NCBI GenBank assembly: GCA_037974665.1
Contig: CM075782.1
Span: forward strand, 45,667,851 to 45,731,850
Source: Ehretia macrophylla
Lineage: Eukaryota; Streptophyta; Magnoliopsida; Boraginales; Ehretiaceae
Direction: 5' to 3'
DNA: 64,000 nt
Part shown: piece by piece, positions 24,580-37,621 of the stretch
How the letters are laid out: every line of letters begins with the position of its first letter
Position numbering within the stretch: the stretch's first letter is position 1
Notes under the pieces: model-generated
What the model was told of the DNA's origin: nothing
The model's database searches: none
What the model saw: the letters and a program-made list of their open reading frames with translations, nothing else
Program-made: the position numbers and the translations under genes

Positions 24580-27500
24580 ATGGATTCGTCATCATCAGCA
24601 ACACCAGCTATCTCTCCTTCATCGTCCACAGCACCGGCGCCTCTCTCTTCTTCTCTGCCGACTGTTGATCACATCCATCAGGAGTTGTCTCTCAAACTCG
24701 GCACTGAGAATTTTCTCTTATGGAAAACGCAAGTTTATCCCGTCTTGCAATGCCATGGGTTGCTTGGTTTTATCGACGACACTCTTTCCAAACCTCCTCC
24801 CTCTTTTGATCAACTCGCGAATTGGGTTAGACTTAATCAGATGGTCTTAGGATGGCTCTTGGTTTCTCTCTCCGATGCTGTTATCTCTCAGGTTGTGGAC
24901 AAGCAAACGTCTCACGAGGTTTGGCACACTCTCGAGGTGCTCTATGGTTCTCAGTCGCGTGCCCGCATACAGCAAATCAAGACAGCACTTCAGTCTTTGA
25001 CCAAAGGCACGGCGTCGGTACACTCCTACATTCTGCAGGCGAAATCGTTGGCTTTAACTCTTGCTAGGACGGGAAAACCAGTGGATGATGATGATCTTGT
25101 TTTGTGGACTTTGCGGGGTTTAGGATTTGACTTTGATCCCATTGTAGCGGCAATAAATTCTAGAGCCATGCCCCTAACCTTTGCAGAATGTTGCGGCCTT
25201 CTTTTAGACTTTGAATTGCGTTTGGCATCTTCTTCATTTGTGCATGATAAATCTACTGCATTTTTTGTTCCTTCTTTGCGTCCTACTCAGGTTCACAGTC
25301 AACAATCGCTCACTCCTCCTTCTGGCAATCACCAGACCTCACGCAACATACAATCAAAATGGTCCAATCCTCCTAACAAAAGAGGTCACCGTGGTCGTGG
25401 GACTGGTAGAGGACGTGGATGCAGCTCTTCCACTCTAGTTGTTTGCTACAGATGCGACCATCCTTATCACAAGGCCAATAATTGCTGGGCCCTTGATGAT
25501 GCCGTCGAGGCTTCTACTAAAGCTTTTAATACTATGCAGGTCAATGATACTACTGACCAAAACTGGTATCTCGACACTGGGGTGACTCATAATATGACTC
25601 CCGATCATACGCAGCTTAATGGTAAGGTCATGTATGGTGGTACTAATAATGTTATGGTCGGTGATGGGGCAAACTTGCCAATCAAACATACAGGGTATTC
25701 TAATCTTTTATTATCAAATGGTTCTAATGTTTCTTGCAAGGTGTTACATGTTCCGCATTTAGCAAAATGATTACTTTATGTTGCTCAATTCACAAAGGAT
25801 AATGACTGTTTCTTTATCTTTACTTCCTCTGGTTATTTTATTAAGGATGTGAAGATAGGCCAACTGCTCCACCGCGGAACCTTGATCGGGGTTTGTACTC
25901 CTTGCAGCAACCAACCAAACAATTGTTTTTTTGCAAATAAAGCCAGTTCGAGTATATGGCATGCCCGACTTGGACACCCATCAGGAAAGATACTCCAAAC
26001 ACTTGGCAAGATTCTACCATTTTCTTCACTCGATCATAATACAATTTGTCGCAGTTGTCAACTGGGCAAGAGCACTCGTCTCCCCTTTGAGAATAATGTG
26101 CAGCGGTCTTCATCTTTGTTACACATAGTACATTGTGATGTGTGGGGGCCTTCTCCTAGTGTTTCTCCAGAAGGCTTTCGTTATTATCTTATTCTTGTAG
26201 ATGACTGTAGCCGTTTTTCTTGGTTATATCCTCTTGTACGAAAATCGGATGTAGCTACAGTTTTTCCGAATTTTATTAGAATGGTCCAAAATCAATGCAA
26301 TGCCCGGATAAAATATATTCAGTCTGATTTTGGTGGTGAATTTCTTGCTCATTCTGTTCAGAAATTATTTTGTGATTTTGGTATCATTCATCGTTTAAGT
26401 TGCCCCGGCACGCCCCAGCAAAATGGTGTGGCCGAACGTAAGCACCGCCATGTTGTTGAAACTGGTCTTACCTTGTTAGCCCATAGTGCCTTGCCATCTA
26501 CTTTCTGGGTGCACGCTTTCTCTACTGCAATCTATTTAATCAACCGACTACCTAGTGCATTATTGGGTTTCAAGTCACCTTATGAAATTTTACATGGTAT
26601 TGTGCCAGACTACTCTGGATTTCGTGTATTTGGGTCTATTTGTTATCCATGTCTCACTCCGTTTGGCAGACAAAAGCTAAGTTACAAGAGTTGCCAGTGT
26701 ATATTTTTGGGTTACAGTCCGCATCATAAAGGTTACAAGTGTTACAAACCTCATACTGGCAAGATATTTCTCTCGCGACATGTTATTTTTGATGAGCAGT
26801 AGTTTCATGAATCAATTTCTACTCGTGGCATTTGTGATCATCAACCTACTGTACATTTTAAATTGCAGCCCTTGCCTTCGACTTTTTTAAGAGACCTCAA
26901 CCCATCTCCTATAGCTCCACAAAAACAACCTTTATCCCCTTCTTCAGCAAGCTCTCATCCTCTCACGTCCGCCTCGTCGCCACATAGCCCACCATCCTAC
27001 ATATCTCCAAACAGTGGCCATTTTTCTACACCAGCTAGCGATCCCACGGCCTTGGCTCCTTTTGTCCATACCCAAACACCAGACACTTCATTACATGCCC
27101 AAGACCCCATGTCCTTGGTTCCCATTGCACATACCCAAGACATTGACATTCATGCACCCGTTCAGCCTCACCAACCTTACTCGATTGCAGCTACTGATTG
27201 TGCTCACCACATGGTCACACGATCCATGGATGGTACACGCAAACCGCGTGTTCTTCTTGCCACACGCTATCCTCTGCCTCACTGTTTGCTTACAACTATT
27301 ACTGCTCTACCATCCGAGCCATCTTGTTATACAATTGCTGCTAAAGACCCAAATTGGAGGTTAGCTATGCTTGAGGAGTTTAACTCACTAGTCAAAAATC
27401 AAACATGGTCTCTGGTTCCGAAAACTTCACACATGAACATCATTGGGTACAAATGGGTTTATCGTGTGAAACAGAAATCTGATGGTTCGTTGGAAAGGTA

Positions 27501-28872
27501 TAAAGCTCGTTTAGTCGCAAAGGGGTATAATCAACAACCCGGCAGAGATTATGGTGAGACATTTAGTCCGGTGGTGCGGCCTGGTACTATTCGCTTGGTT
27601 CTTATATTGGCTGTCTCGTGCAAATGGCCCTTGTGCCAACTTGATGTGAAAAACGCTTTTTTACATGGTGACTTGTCTGAAACAGTGTACATGCAACAGC
27701 CCCAAGGGTTCATTGATTCTGCCTATCCAGACCATGTGTGTCGTCTACACAAGTCGTTGTATGGCTTGAAGCAAGCTCCACGAGCTTGGTACCAGAAATT
27801 CAGTGGCTTCTTGCTTTCTTGTGGGTTTGAAAACTCACATCATGATGCTTCCTTATTTTATCGGCTTTCTGAAGGTCACACCATAATACTACTCATTTAC
27901 GTAGATGACATAATTCTCACTGGTGATTCGCGAGAGCACAATTCTGCATTTATCTCTTTGTTGTCTCGCCACTTTGATATGAAGGATCTCGGATCCCTTC
28001 ATTTTTTTCTTGGTATGGAAGTCAAGGCTTGTGGTGATGGTCTTATGCTTACCCAAACCAAGTATTGTGTGGATCTTCTTCATCAATACGGGCTTGATGG
28101 CTCAAAGCCAGTTGCAACACCCATGGCTGGCGAGCGACTCAACAATGACGATGGTGATCTCCTCTCTGATCCCACTGAATTTCGAAGATTGGTTGGAGCC
28201 TTGCAATATTTAACTATGACTCGGCCGGATATTTCATATGCCGTAAATTCCATTTGCCAGTTCATGCACTCTCCGCATGTCTCACACCTTGTTGCCGCAA
28301 AACGGGTCTTACGTTATGTCAAAGGCACGATACAACATGGTCTACAACTCGGTCCTACCTCCTCCATGTGTCTTTCTGGCTATAGTGATGCGGACTGGGC
28401 AGGCTGCCCCTCTACTCGAAGGTCCACAACTGGGTTTGCTATATATCTTGGCTCGAGTTTATTAACTTGGAGCTCTAAGAAGCAATCTACGGTCTCCAAG
28501 TCCAGTTCGGAAGCTGAGTATCGCGCGCTCGCTTCCTTGGTGTCGGAACTAATGTGGGTCTTACATTTGATGAGTTTTCTTCGAATTTCTCCTATGTCAC
28601 CTACAATTCTTCATTGTGATAATATCAGTTCTATCTACATGGCGACGAATCCGATTATTCACAACAGGAGTAAACATATTGAAATTGACATTCACTTTGT
28701 TCGTGAGAAGATTCAAGATGGCACTATTCAGCTACAATTCATTGGTACCGCTCATCAACTCGCTGATATCTTTACGAAGCCTCTATATCGGCCACGCTTT
28801 ACCGCGCTCCGTGACAAGCTTCAGGTGTCTTCCCCCCCTTCAGCTTGCGAGGGGGTGTTAAGCTGTGGATAA
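24580..28872 (+). pseudogene. gag-pol coding region of the copia element
   Basis: The region begins at an ATG shortly after the primer-binding site. Approximate parts: gag 24580-25500, protease around 25560, integrase 25950-26800, reverse transcriptase 27370-28200, RNase H 28350-28800. The coding end overlaps the first bases of the right LTR. About two breaks are present, so it is a fossil, though a recent one. Confidence 0.5.
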
Positions 28873-29072
28873 TATTTTGTGTATGTTAGCATGAATTCAA
28901 ATTCAAAATAGATAGTCTCCTAGAATGTGCATACCTCTGTTTTAGCTTAGCATAAATATTACTCATACATATCCTATGTAATGTAATCTCTGTAACTTAT
29001 ATCGCTGTACTCATGTGTATATATATGAGAAGAAATGCTCGTGACTTTCAAGGGCAAATACAAACTCTTTCA
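28856..29072 (+). repeat. 3' LTR of the copia element
   Basis: 217 bp, the same TG...CA ends as the left LTR, with one visible difference near its 3' end (CTCGTGAC against CTCTTGAC). Confidence 0.5.
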
Positions 29073-29077
29073 TACAT

Positions 29078-31425
29078 GTCCATGGTTCAGTTCCTTTAAA
29101 ATTAACAAAATTATAATAGATCTCTATCGTAAATATTATGTTTCACTAGAAATTTAAAAATAAATAAGTAATTTCTCGTATTGATTCTCATAAGTAACTT
29201 GTTATGTTTTGTGAACTAATTTATATAACATGTGTGCTTGGTCACTGAATTAACAAAAAAAAAAACATGTGTGCTTGGTCAATATGTATATATGTTGGCT
29301 ACATAAAAATAGTAATTGTAATACAGGGTGTAATCTCATTACGAAGAAAAACGTCGTTGTGATAACTAACATAATTAGTAAAATATCATGCCTTATTAAT
29401 AAAAATAAAAAAAGATTATGATTCAATAGAGTTTGAGCTTACAACCCAAATAACTAACATAATTAGTAAAATATCATGCCTTATTAATAAAAATAGAAAA
29501 AGAATATAATTCAATAGAGTTTGAGCATACAACCCAACCTCTTCATCTGTTTAGAAATTGTTGCTACGCATCGGCTTCTTGCGAGAGACTACTATGATAG
29601 TAATCTTCATATTTTGGCTTGTGGGTAAGATAATATAAAGCGAAAATAGCATTAGTGAATAACCAATGTGGGACAAAACTATTGTCTCTCTCGCTGCAGT
29701 ACCATCTAGCTGTTCTCTTGACCCAAAAAAAATAACATCTTCTTACCGTAGTAACAATTATAGGAGGCGTGTTAGGATTCAAATAAATAACAATTTTATA
29801 AGGCAAAAGAGTTTGGGGAAGAATTAAGAGCATGGCTTATTGGTCCAAGCTCAACGAGGGAAGCAATCATCAATTGATACATGAACACAAGTAGTGTCTG
29901 CAATGGCTTGATTCCGAAAAACCAATAAATTCAGTTATTTACCCTTATCAAATCTCAATTGCTCGAGGTTGTTGAAGCTTCTTTATTAGAGAAGGTCTAT
30001 CTATGAACGAGCTATTCTGGGTGTGACATACTCTGTGGATATTGGGTTTTCCTATAATGTAAACTTTTTTTTGAAAAGTGTTTTCTGCTCACATTAGAGT
30101 TGTCAAACTGTGTAATACATTTAAAAGAACTTCATGCGAACTTGACAGTTAAAACTAACACGTTTGACATATTTTTGAAGAGTTTTTATCAAAACTAAAA
30201 AAGCTAAGAAATAGGAAAAATGTCACATGTAATCCCTATTATTTTCCTAAAGATTCAATTTCATTCCTATTGCTTTAAATTTCTTAATTTCGCCCCTCTT
30301 ATTTTTAAAAAAAGTACAACTCTGTCACTATTATTTTTTTTAAGTTTTGAATTCGCCCCTATTATTTAAAATTAGACAATTTAGTCTAATAGCAAATAGG
30401 AGGAGGGAGTAATCCCTCCCCCTTCCTTTACTTTCCTTTAAGAAATGCAATTCAAACTAGCTGCTAAAGTTCACCCTTCTATTTATTTAGCGAATTGCTT
30501 AAGTGTGTGTCTATTGAATGAATTAAACCACGATAAATTTTCAACTATAAATACAGAGGCTACTTTCAATTTTATTTAAATGTAGTTAAATAAATAGCGA
30601 AGGGAAGGAGAAGAGAAAAAATAATTATTGCTCATGAAAGTATAATTAATAAAATTTCACTTTTTTATTATTATTTATATACTACTCAACGATTCGCTTC
30701 TCATGAGAATACATGCTTCTTGCCAATTCTAACAACTTCCTTATATTTTTCTCTACATTTAGAGAATTTAGACATTTTCTCTATATCTAAAGATTCAATA
30801 TTTTAGTTTTACTCCAACAGTTTCCCTACATTTAGTAGATCCCTTATTTCAAGGAATCTTTATTTCAGTTTCACTACAACAGCTTCCCTATTTTAAAAAC
30901 TCTCTACTTTTGTTTACTCTACATGTAGAGATGTAGAGATAAATTTAGGGATTTGTTATTGTATCTCCACATGTAGAAATAATATGATTTGAATGTAAGG
31001 ATTCTCTACATGTAGGGAAGCTGTTGGAGGCTAAAATCTCTAATACCATCAGTACATACAAAAAATATGGTGATTTAGGACACCTGTTGGAGATGGCCTT
31101 AAGTTGCAAATTTTATAGGTTGCCAAGATCTTTCGCTATGCAAACGTCGAACAAATTCACTCAAGACAAATCTTAAGCCAAGATGAAGTACTCTTTCAAG
31201 CACCAAAAATCTCACAATTTAAGATGTTATACGAGGCTAGGCTTTAGAGCTAGATTATATATTTGATATCCCAATGTAAAACAAATTCTTAAAAACTTTA
31301 CCCCAAGACTCAAGATGCAAAGAAATACTCACAACTCCACAATTGGCTACACATCCATGGAGAGTAATAACGTTGCTAGGGTAGGAAAAAAACTGAACTC
31401 CAAGTACATGAATATAATGGTCGAA
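29078..31425. other. Intergenic DNA with small repeats
   Basis: The phrase AACTAACATAATTAGTAAAA with TATCATGCCTTATTAATAAA is tandemly repeated near 29362 and 29450. At about 30215-30420 there are spaced TCCCTATTATTT and CGCCCCTATTATTT phrases like those inside Mutator-like MITEs, without a clear second end. At 30690-31100 the DNA is rich in inverted CTCTACATGTAGAG motifs and ends CTGTTGGAGATGGCCTTA, typical of a Tourist MITE end; the other end is unclear. No gene seen. Confidence 0.5.
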
Positions 31426-31429
31426 TTGG

Positions 31430-32580
31430 CAACGCCGTCTATATGCATCTCTTTGTTCAAATTAATCAGACACAAGGTATATTTGGATCGGTTCAAGAAA
31501 ATTGACTCCAAGTCTTATTCAAACTCGATACATAAACAAGTCTCACACCGATGCTTCAACCATTCCACCATTAAACTACCTCCTTCAGGTCAATAACCAT
31601 GTAACTAGTCAAAGTCTTCTCAGCATTTACACAATATTAGCTTCATGATTACTCAACTTATACGTGTTGACCTCTATTTTTTTTTTTAAATGACGAATAA
31701 ACTCAACTGAAACTACACTACATTGAATTTAACGTAAGATTACAAACTTCATGGTGCAGCAATGTGCCTGACACATATTTAAAACTAGTCAAAGGCTTTT
31801 CCATAAGAAATCTTCGTCTGAGTTAAATGCAGAAAATTAAATTAGTGATATCTACAAGTTTTTATTCCATATAGTATATAGTTTTTTATATTATACGAGT
31901 ATGGCGAATAAAACCAAATGGAATGAAGTAAAAGTACCAAAAACTAACAGTTTGATTGGGACATTGGTGATGTACACAAGGTATATTTGGATTGGTTCGA
32001 GAAAATTAACTCAAAGTTTTATTCAAATTCGATACATGAACAAGTCTCGGCTTTAAGCATTACACCATTAAACTACCTCCTTGGGGTCAATAATTAAAGT
32101 CTTCTCGACATTTACATAACAATTGCTCCACGATTACTTAGCTTATACGTGTTGATATCTAATATTTCTTTTTTTCTTTTGATTTTTTATGACGAAGAAA
32201 ACTCAACTAAAATTACATTACATTGAATTCAACGTAAGATTACAAACTTCGTACTGCAGACATATTTAAAATTAGTCTTAGGCTTTTCCATAAAAATTCA
32301 GTGATATGTAGAAGTTTTTATTCCATATAGTATATAGTCTTCTATAACATACAAGTATGGCGAATAAAACCAAATGGAATGAAGTAAAAAGTACAAAAAA
32401 ATGAAGGTTTAATTGGGACAATTGGTGATTTTTAGGAGTTTTTATTTCATATAGTATATAGTCTTTAATATCATTACGAGTATTGCTATAAAACCAAATG
32501 AAATGAAGTAAAAAGTAACAAAAAAATGACGGTTCACCAAATGAAATGAAGTAAAAATTACCAAAAATATGAGATTTCAA
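31430..32580 (-). repeat. SINE-headed repeat family, two head-to-tail units plus fragments
   Basis: The signature AGTCAAAGTCTTCT occurs at about 31610 and, shortened, near 32097, a spacing of about 485 bp. The head begins near 31596 and 32090 on the minus strand. After the second unit, short fragments carrying ACCAAATGgAATGAAGTA repeat near 32370, 32490 and 32540, as if the tail had been locally amplified. Confidence 0.5.
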
Positions 32581-32649
32581 ATTGGGTCAACTGGTGAAAT
32601 TAATTACTCACCTTTTCCAATATACTTCATATTCCAGCATTCCATTACT

Positions 32650-32905
32650 TTAATGCCCCCATTACACGCTAGCATAACTGTGCTCTGCAATCGTGTTTGG
32701 TTCACCTGACTATTTATGAAGCGAATGGCTTTAGTACTCTCCGACGTGGGAGAAGACTTGTTTCCATAAGGCCCCTCTCTCTGGCCAGCGCATCAAATCG
32801 AATACTAAAATAACAATTATAATTCAATCTTCTCGTTTCACTTCCATTTGGAACATAATAATTAAAGTGCTTATAGGCATTCATTACCCTTCCAAAATTT
32901 TATCA
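32650..32905 (+). repeat. Dispersed module with CTCCGACGTGGGAG, copy 2
   Basis: It carries GGTTCACCTGACTATTTATG, then CTCCGACGTGGGAGAAGA, then the AATCTTCTCGTTTCACTTCC segment shared with 23840. Confidence 0.5.
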
Positions 32906-33614
32906 TAATTAATAAAATTTAACTTTTTTTTTTTTATAACCATGAAAAATATCCCTATATTAACCAGCCCTATTGGATAGATGAGATGACTACCACCTCA
33001 AACGAATATGGGGGTGCATCAATTTCGCAACGTACGGCTTAATCACTAAGTGAGAACCAAAACGCAAAGAGTGCAACGACCAGACCCTAAGTCAGACAAA
33101 AAATTCACATTCTAAAACCCATTCTGATTTTTTCTTCTTTTGGCTCTTTTTTCCTTTTGAACTAATAATATTGGCTTTCTTATGATTCAATTGGGATAAA
33201 AGATTATTACCACATCCAAAGTTAGGAAAAAGAAACAAAAAAATAAAAAGTAAAAATTCAATTAAGTTTGAAGAAATGAGGGTTTGATCATACTTCCAAG
33301 ATCATCAACTAATACAGCAAGCACCTGGGCGAGTTAATATAAAGCGGAAATAGCTATGATGAGAAATCGATGTGGGAAAAACAAAGATGTTCTCCATCGA
33401 AGTCGGGGAAAGTGATGTATTTATATTTTCTTGTTGAATCATTGAGAAGTAAGCATTATTTATTAAAACAAAGATGGAGAGGGATTCACCCATTTTCCAA
33501 TTTTTCCCAACATCCTGTTATACTACATTGAAACAATTAGCCGACTGCGTATTCCCTTCTCCTTTTAAGTTTGTTTTTTTTAAATTGTAATGTCTAATAT
33601 TCAAATGTAACATA

Positions 33615-33962
33615 CTTATATCCCAACATCCTGTTATTTTAATTGCCCCATTTGGATTACAAGCCGAAATAGACGAGCTCGGCAGCCTCCTCCTCTTAAC
33701 CTGATTATTTATCAAGCTGATTGCTTTAGTAAACCTCCGATGTGGGAGAAGAAATGTGTCAAAATAGAGATTACCAAACTGTTGGGGTTATTTTCTAATT
33801 CTAACAAAGTATACATAAATATCTTGAGCTTTTGTTTTGCGGGGCTGATTTTCATTTTGTGTTGAGAAGAATCGAGAGAGGAAAGAGAGTGAGAGAGAGA
33901 GAAAGCCCTTTGGTTTTGGATTTTTCTTCCATTTTCAAGGAAGATCATGGGTGAATGTGCAA
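33615..33962 (+). repeat. Dispersed module, copy 3, with the extended tail
   Basis: It continues past CTCCGATGTGGGAG into AATAGAGATTACCAAACTGT, CTTGAGCTTTTGTTTTGC and GGAAGATCATGGGTGAATGT, the same order as 39200-39425 and 47060-47285. Those two are a segmental duplication; this is an independent, more diverged copy. Confidence 0.5.
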
Positions 33963-35060
33963 TTTTTGGAGTTTAACATCAATTTTTTTTGTTTTTTTTT
34001 TGTTTTTTGTTTTTTAATGATTCCATAGCCAAGCAATAACATGATGAATGGATAGTTTTTATAACGATTTGTGTGGTGGGGTTGTGAAAGTGGCCTAGGG
34101 TTTTGATGCGTATGAATTTTTTTTTGGAGCTTTGACGAGGTAAAGTGAGGAATAATTTTCGCCATGTTCTCTTTTGTTTAATTCTTCTTTTTCTCTTTCG
34201 AAATAATCTGATGAATTATTTTTGGATTTTGAATTCGATTTTCTTTAACGCGTCACTTCTGATCGTGTGTGTATCGTGAAGTCTGATTGCTGCATCATTT
34301 CATGGTCTCCCCAGATTTTGTAACAGAAACCTGACATCCCTTTTGCTTTGGTACAAGCTGAATTTTCTTTTGTTCCTATATTTCATTTTTGTTGATAATA
34401 GCTCTTGTATGTATATCATGAATTTCTTTGGGAAATTATTCCTTTTTTAATGTGTAAATAACGTGAGTTGACCCCAATCTTAAGTGAACTCTTAAGTATA
34501 GCTACCCCATTTAGACTACTCGGAAGTGAGTCTATATTTGTTTAGCCTTGTGCTTAGTTTTAGTTACCCTGTTTGCTTATTTTCTAAAGATTGATATTCA
34601 TTAGGTATTGGGTATTGACTTGGATTCTATCCAATTAACACTACGGTCATATTTTCTTACGATACTCTTGCTTTGGAAGCTTATCCCACTCCACTTCGGT
34701 AAGGGATATGTGGATATACTCGTACATTTGGTTGTTTTATCATTTGTTCATAATCGTAAGCTGCGTATTTTTGTATACATGTAAGGGGTGCCCCTATCGC
34801 CTGGTGATGAGGGCTTAGTACTCACCTTGTGTTTTGCCTAGTGGGGGCTTAGTATTCACTTTTTGACCGGCATTTCACGGGTAAATACAGTCACAGCTTA
34901 TGGTTGTCTATTCATCTTATTCATGATCAAGCCGTTTTTGTGTCCTTGTGTTTGACCTCGTTCTTGATTCAACTATATCATTTGTAGCTTCCTATGTTAT
35001 ATACGATCTTTCGCTTTGGCCTTTTGTTTATGTGTTCATATGGCTAGCCGTATATTTTAT
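33963..35060. other. Intergenic DNA of unknown origin
   Basis: Less AT-rich than its surroundings (for example 34780-34900). I find no reading frame resembling a known protein. Confidence 0.5.
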
Positions 35061-35068
35061 TCCTGGTT

Positions 35069-35315
35069 ATGTCATTCGATGCTCTATGATTAGCCTTGTA
35101 CTTTGTGGTGGCTACACCTCTTCCTTTTATATAGATATGGGCGTCGTTGTGAATAATTCTTTTATGCTATTTTCAGTTATCTCTTGTGTATAAATTATCA
35201 TGTGTGAATACCTCTCCTTGTGGGTAGTTATGTGTCCCGTTTTGGTCACTCTGTTCGCGTCTCCATACCATATGATCGATTCCTTATGTTAACTTTTGGT
35301 TATATCCTTTATCCA
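35069..35315 (+). repeat. Segment duplicated at 36843-37088
   Basis: About 245 bp starting TCATTCGATGCTCTATGATT and running to ATATCCTTTATCCATAAAAC is repeated about 1.77 kb downstream with roughly ten differences by eye. No gene is recognisable in it. Confidence 0.5.
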
Positions 35316-35662
35316 TAAAACTTACTTCACCCTTTATTGCATTTCCATATCCATGTGAATAAGCTTGTGTTTAGTTATTTTAGTTATGATTACATTCTTA
35401 TATCCCATATAATTTAGCTTCGTAATTTAGTCTCGCTTCTATTCTGTTTATTGTGTTAATCTCAGCTTCCTTAGTTTCCATTTAGTCGTCGACTCAATTG
35501 AATTTCTATTATTAAGTTCTTGGATGGACCATTCTTACTATCGAGCTTGACCCTTCTATTAGTTGAGATAATGGACACAAATAATTTGATTTCTTGTTAA
35601 GCCATTTTTCCTTGTCCAAATATAACGTGCCTAGTTTTTTTTTTGGGTAAAAAACATGACAT

Positions 35663-35771
35663 AAACAAATTAAACATACCACGAGATCTGCCACAAGAAA
35701 GCAAAATAAGACTCTTAAACAAATTAAACATACCACGAGATCTACCACAAGAAAGCAAAATAAGGCTCTTA
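35663..35771. repeat. 54-bp tandem duplication
   Basis: AAACAAATTAAACATACCAC ... AAAATAAGnCTCTT occurs twice in a row (35663 and 35717) with two base differences. 54 is a multiple of three, and on the minus strand it duplicates 18 codons (KSLILLSCGRSRGMFNLF) inside an open frame of 109 codons at 35926-35597. I do not recognise that frame, and it may not be a gene. Confidence 0.5.
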
Positions 35772-36477
35772 AACCTCACAAGGTCAAGATTCTCTCGAAG
35801 AGGTGAACAGATCTCATAGACATTAGAGAACTCATGATGATTTATTGCTTGGTCCAAGACATCCTCGGAACTTGGAGATGGTTGAAATAGGAAAATGAAG
35901 AAAGTAGTCTTCATGGTCATAGCCAAAGATAGATCTGTTGAGTGAAGTTAATGTAGTAAAGAGTTTGCAGCCACATGAAACTGGAGAGCTCTTTCAAAGG
36001 GGGAGCGCCCCTGAGACACTTCAGAGCGGGAGCGCCGCTGAGTCGCTTCAAATTCACTTGGCTGCTGTAACAACAACGTTTTCAACCTGTGTAAGACCTA
36101 TCTTGCTCCATTCTTGGTGAGAGAGAGGAAATACACTTGTTTCTATCCTAAGCACCGCTGAGACGCTCGCTATTGTGCTTCGCTAATCTGCACCTCACTA
36201 ATCTCTGGTTTCTACGTTTTCATGTGCTGCACAAAGCTACCGTGCCTAGTTAATGAGTTGAGATAATGTACCTGTTTAAGATCAAGCAAAAATCTTTACC
36301 TTTTATGCACGTGGCTTTTGGTACACCATCTTCTTTTTTTAAAAGTGTATGAAATGTATAAGTTACATTTTTTTGAATATGTGAGTGTTATTTATACATT
36401 TGTATGAGATTCTGTTTTCTCTCTCTTATCTCTTTCTCTGTAATTGTGTCAGAGTTAGTTATAACAACTTTTTTCCC

Positions 36478-36655
36478 GAGATATTTGGGATGTATTCTCT
36501 GACCGAGCTCTCCAAATACTCAGTAGTCATGACATCTATGACCTTGGGCCTCGAGAAGGTTGGCCTCGAGCCGAGGTCACCTATGGCCTTCCCTGTATAT
36601 TCCATCTTAAGGATATTTTGGTAATTGCACCTGGGGTCGGGAATTTATCTCATAT
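36478..36655. repeat. GC-richer fragment, possibly part of an LTR
   Basis: Phrases such as GGCCTCGAGCCGAGGTCACC and GGGGTCGGGAATTTATC stand out from the AT-rich surroundings and resemble the style of the Tat element at 57-64 kb. It ends abruptly where the SINE-headed repeat starts. Assignment is weak. Confidence 0.5.
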
Positions 36656-37621
36656 CAGGGGTCAATAATTATGTAACTAGTCAAAGTCTTCTTGGAATTT
36701 ACGCAATAATTCCACGATTACTCAGCTTATACGTGTTGACTTCTAATTATTTATTTATTTATTATTATTTTTTATTCTGATGAAGAAAACTCAATTAAAA
36801 CTACACTACATAGAATTCAACGCGAGATTACAAATTTCGTGGTTCATTCGATGCTCTATGATTAGCCCTGTACTTTGTGGTGGCTGCACCTCTTCCTTTT
36901 ATATAGATATGGACGTCGTTGTGAATAATTCTTTTATGCTATTTTCAGTTATCTCTGGTGTATAAATTATCATGTGTGTATACCTCTCCTTGTGGGTAGT
37001 TATGTGTCCCGTTTTGGCCACTCTGTTCGTGTCTCCATACCATATGATCGATACCTTATGTTAACTTTTGGTTATATCCTTCATCCATAAAACTCAATTA
37101 AAACTACACTACATTAAATTCAACGTAAGATTACAAACTTTATGGTGCAACAATGTGGTTGGCACATTTAAAATTAGTCAAAGGCCACTACATTGAATTC
37201 AACGTAAGATTTCAAATTTTGTGGTGCAACAATATGTCTGACGCATTTAAAATTAGTCAAAGACTTTTCCACAAGAGTTCTTCGTCTGAGTAGAATTTCA
37301 TGGTGCAGCAATGTGCTTTGCACATTTAAAATTAGTCAAAGGCCACTACATTGAATTCAACTAAGATTGCAAACTTTGTGGTGTAACAATATGCCTAACA
37401 CATATTTAAAATTAGTCAAAGGTTTTTCCATTAGAATTCTTCGTCCGAGTTTAATGCAAAAAAATTAGTGACATCTATAGTTTCTATTTCATATGGTATT
37501 ATAGTCTTTTATACAATACGTCAAAAGGGTTTTCCATAAGAATTGTTTGCCTGAGCTAAATGCAAAAAAAAATAGTGACATCTAGAAGTTTTTATCCCAT
37601 ATAATATTATATAGTCTCTTA

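Larger units (their letters stand above)
24284..29077 (+). mobile_element. Ty1/copia LTR retrotransposon, young, nearly whole
   Basis: Element 24289-29072 with 217-bp LTRs at both ends and the 5-bp target duplication TACAT (24284-24288 and 29073-29077). A primer site TGGTATCAGTAG follows the left LTR at 24506 and fits the initiator-Met tRNA type. A purine tract (GAGGGGG) precedes the right LTR. Parts in copia order: gag with a CX2CX4HX4C-like knuckle (CYRCDHPYHKANNC), protease (YLDTGVTH), integrase with the HHCC region (HARLGHPSG, CRSCQLGK), reverse transcriptase (YVDD) and RNase H. The short LTRs and Gly/Arg-rich gag tail suggest the Ale/Retrofit lineage, not verified. The reading frame shows about two breaks, so this copy is probably defective. 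The LTRs differ at one site by eye, pointing to very recent insertion. Confidence 0.5.
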
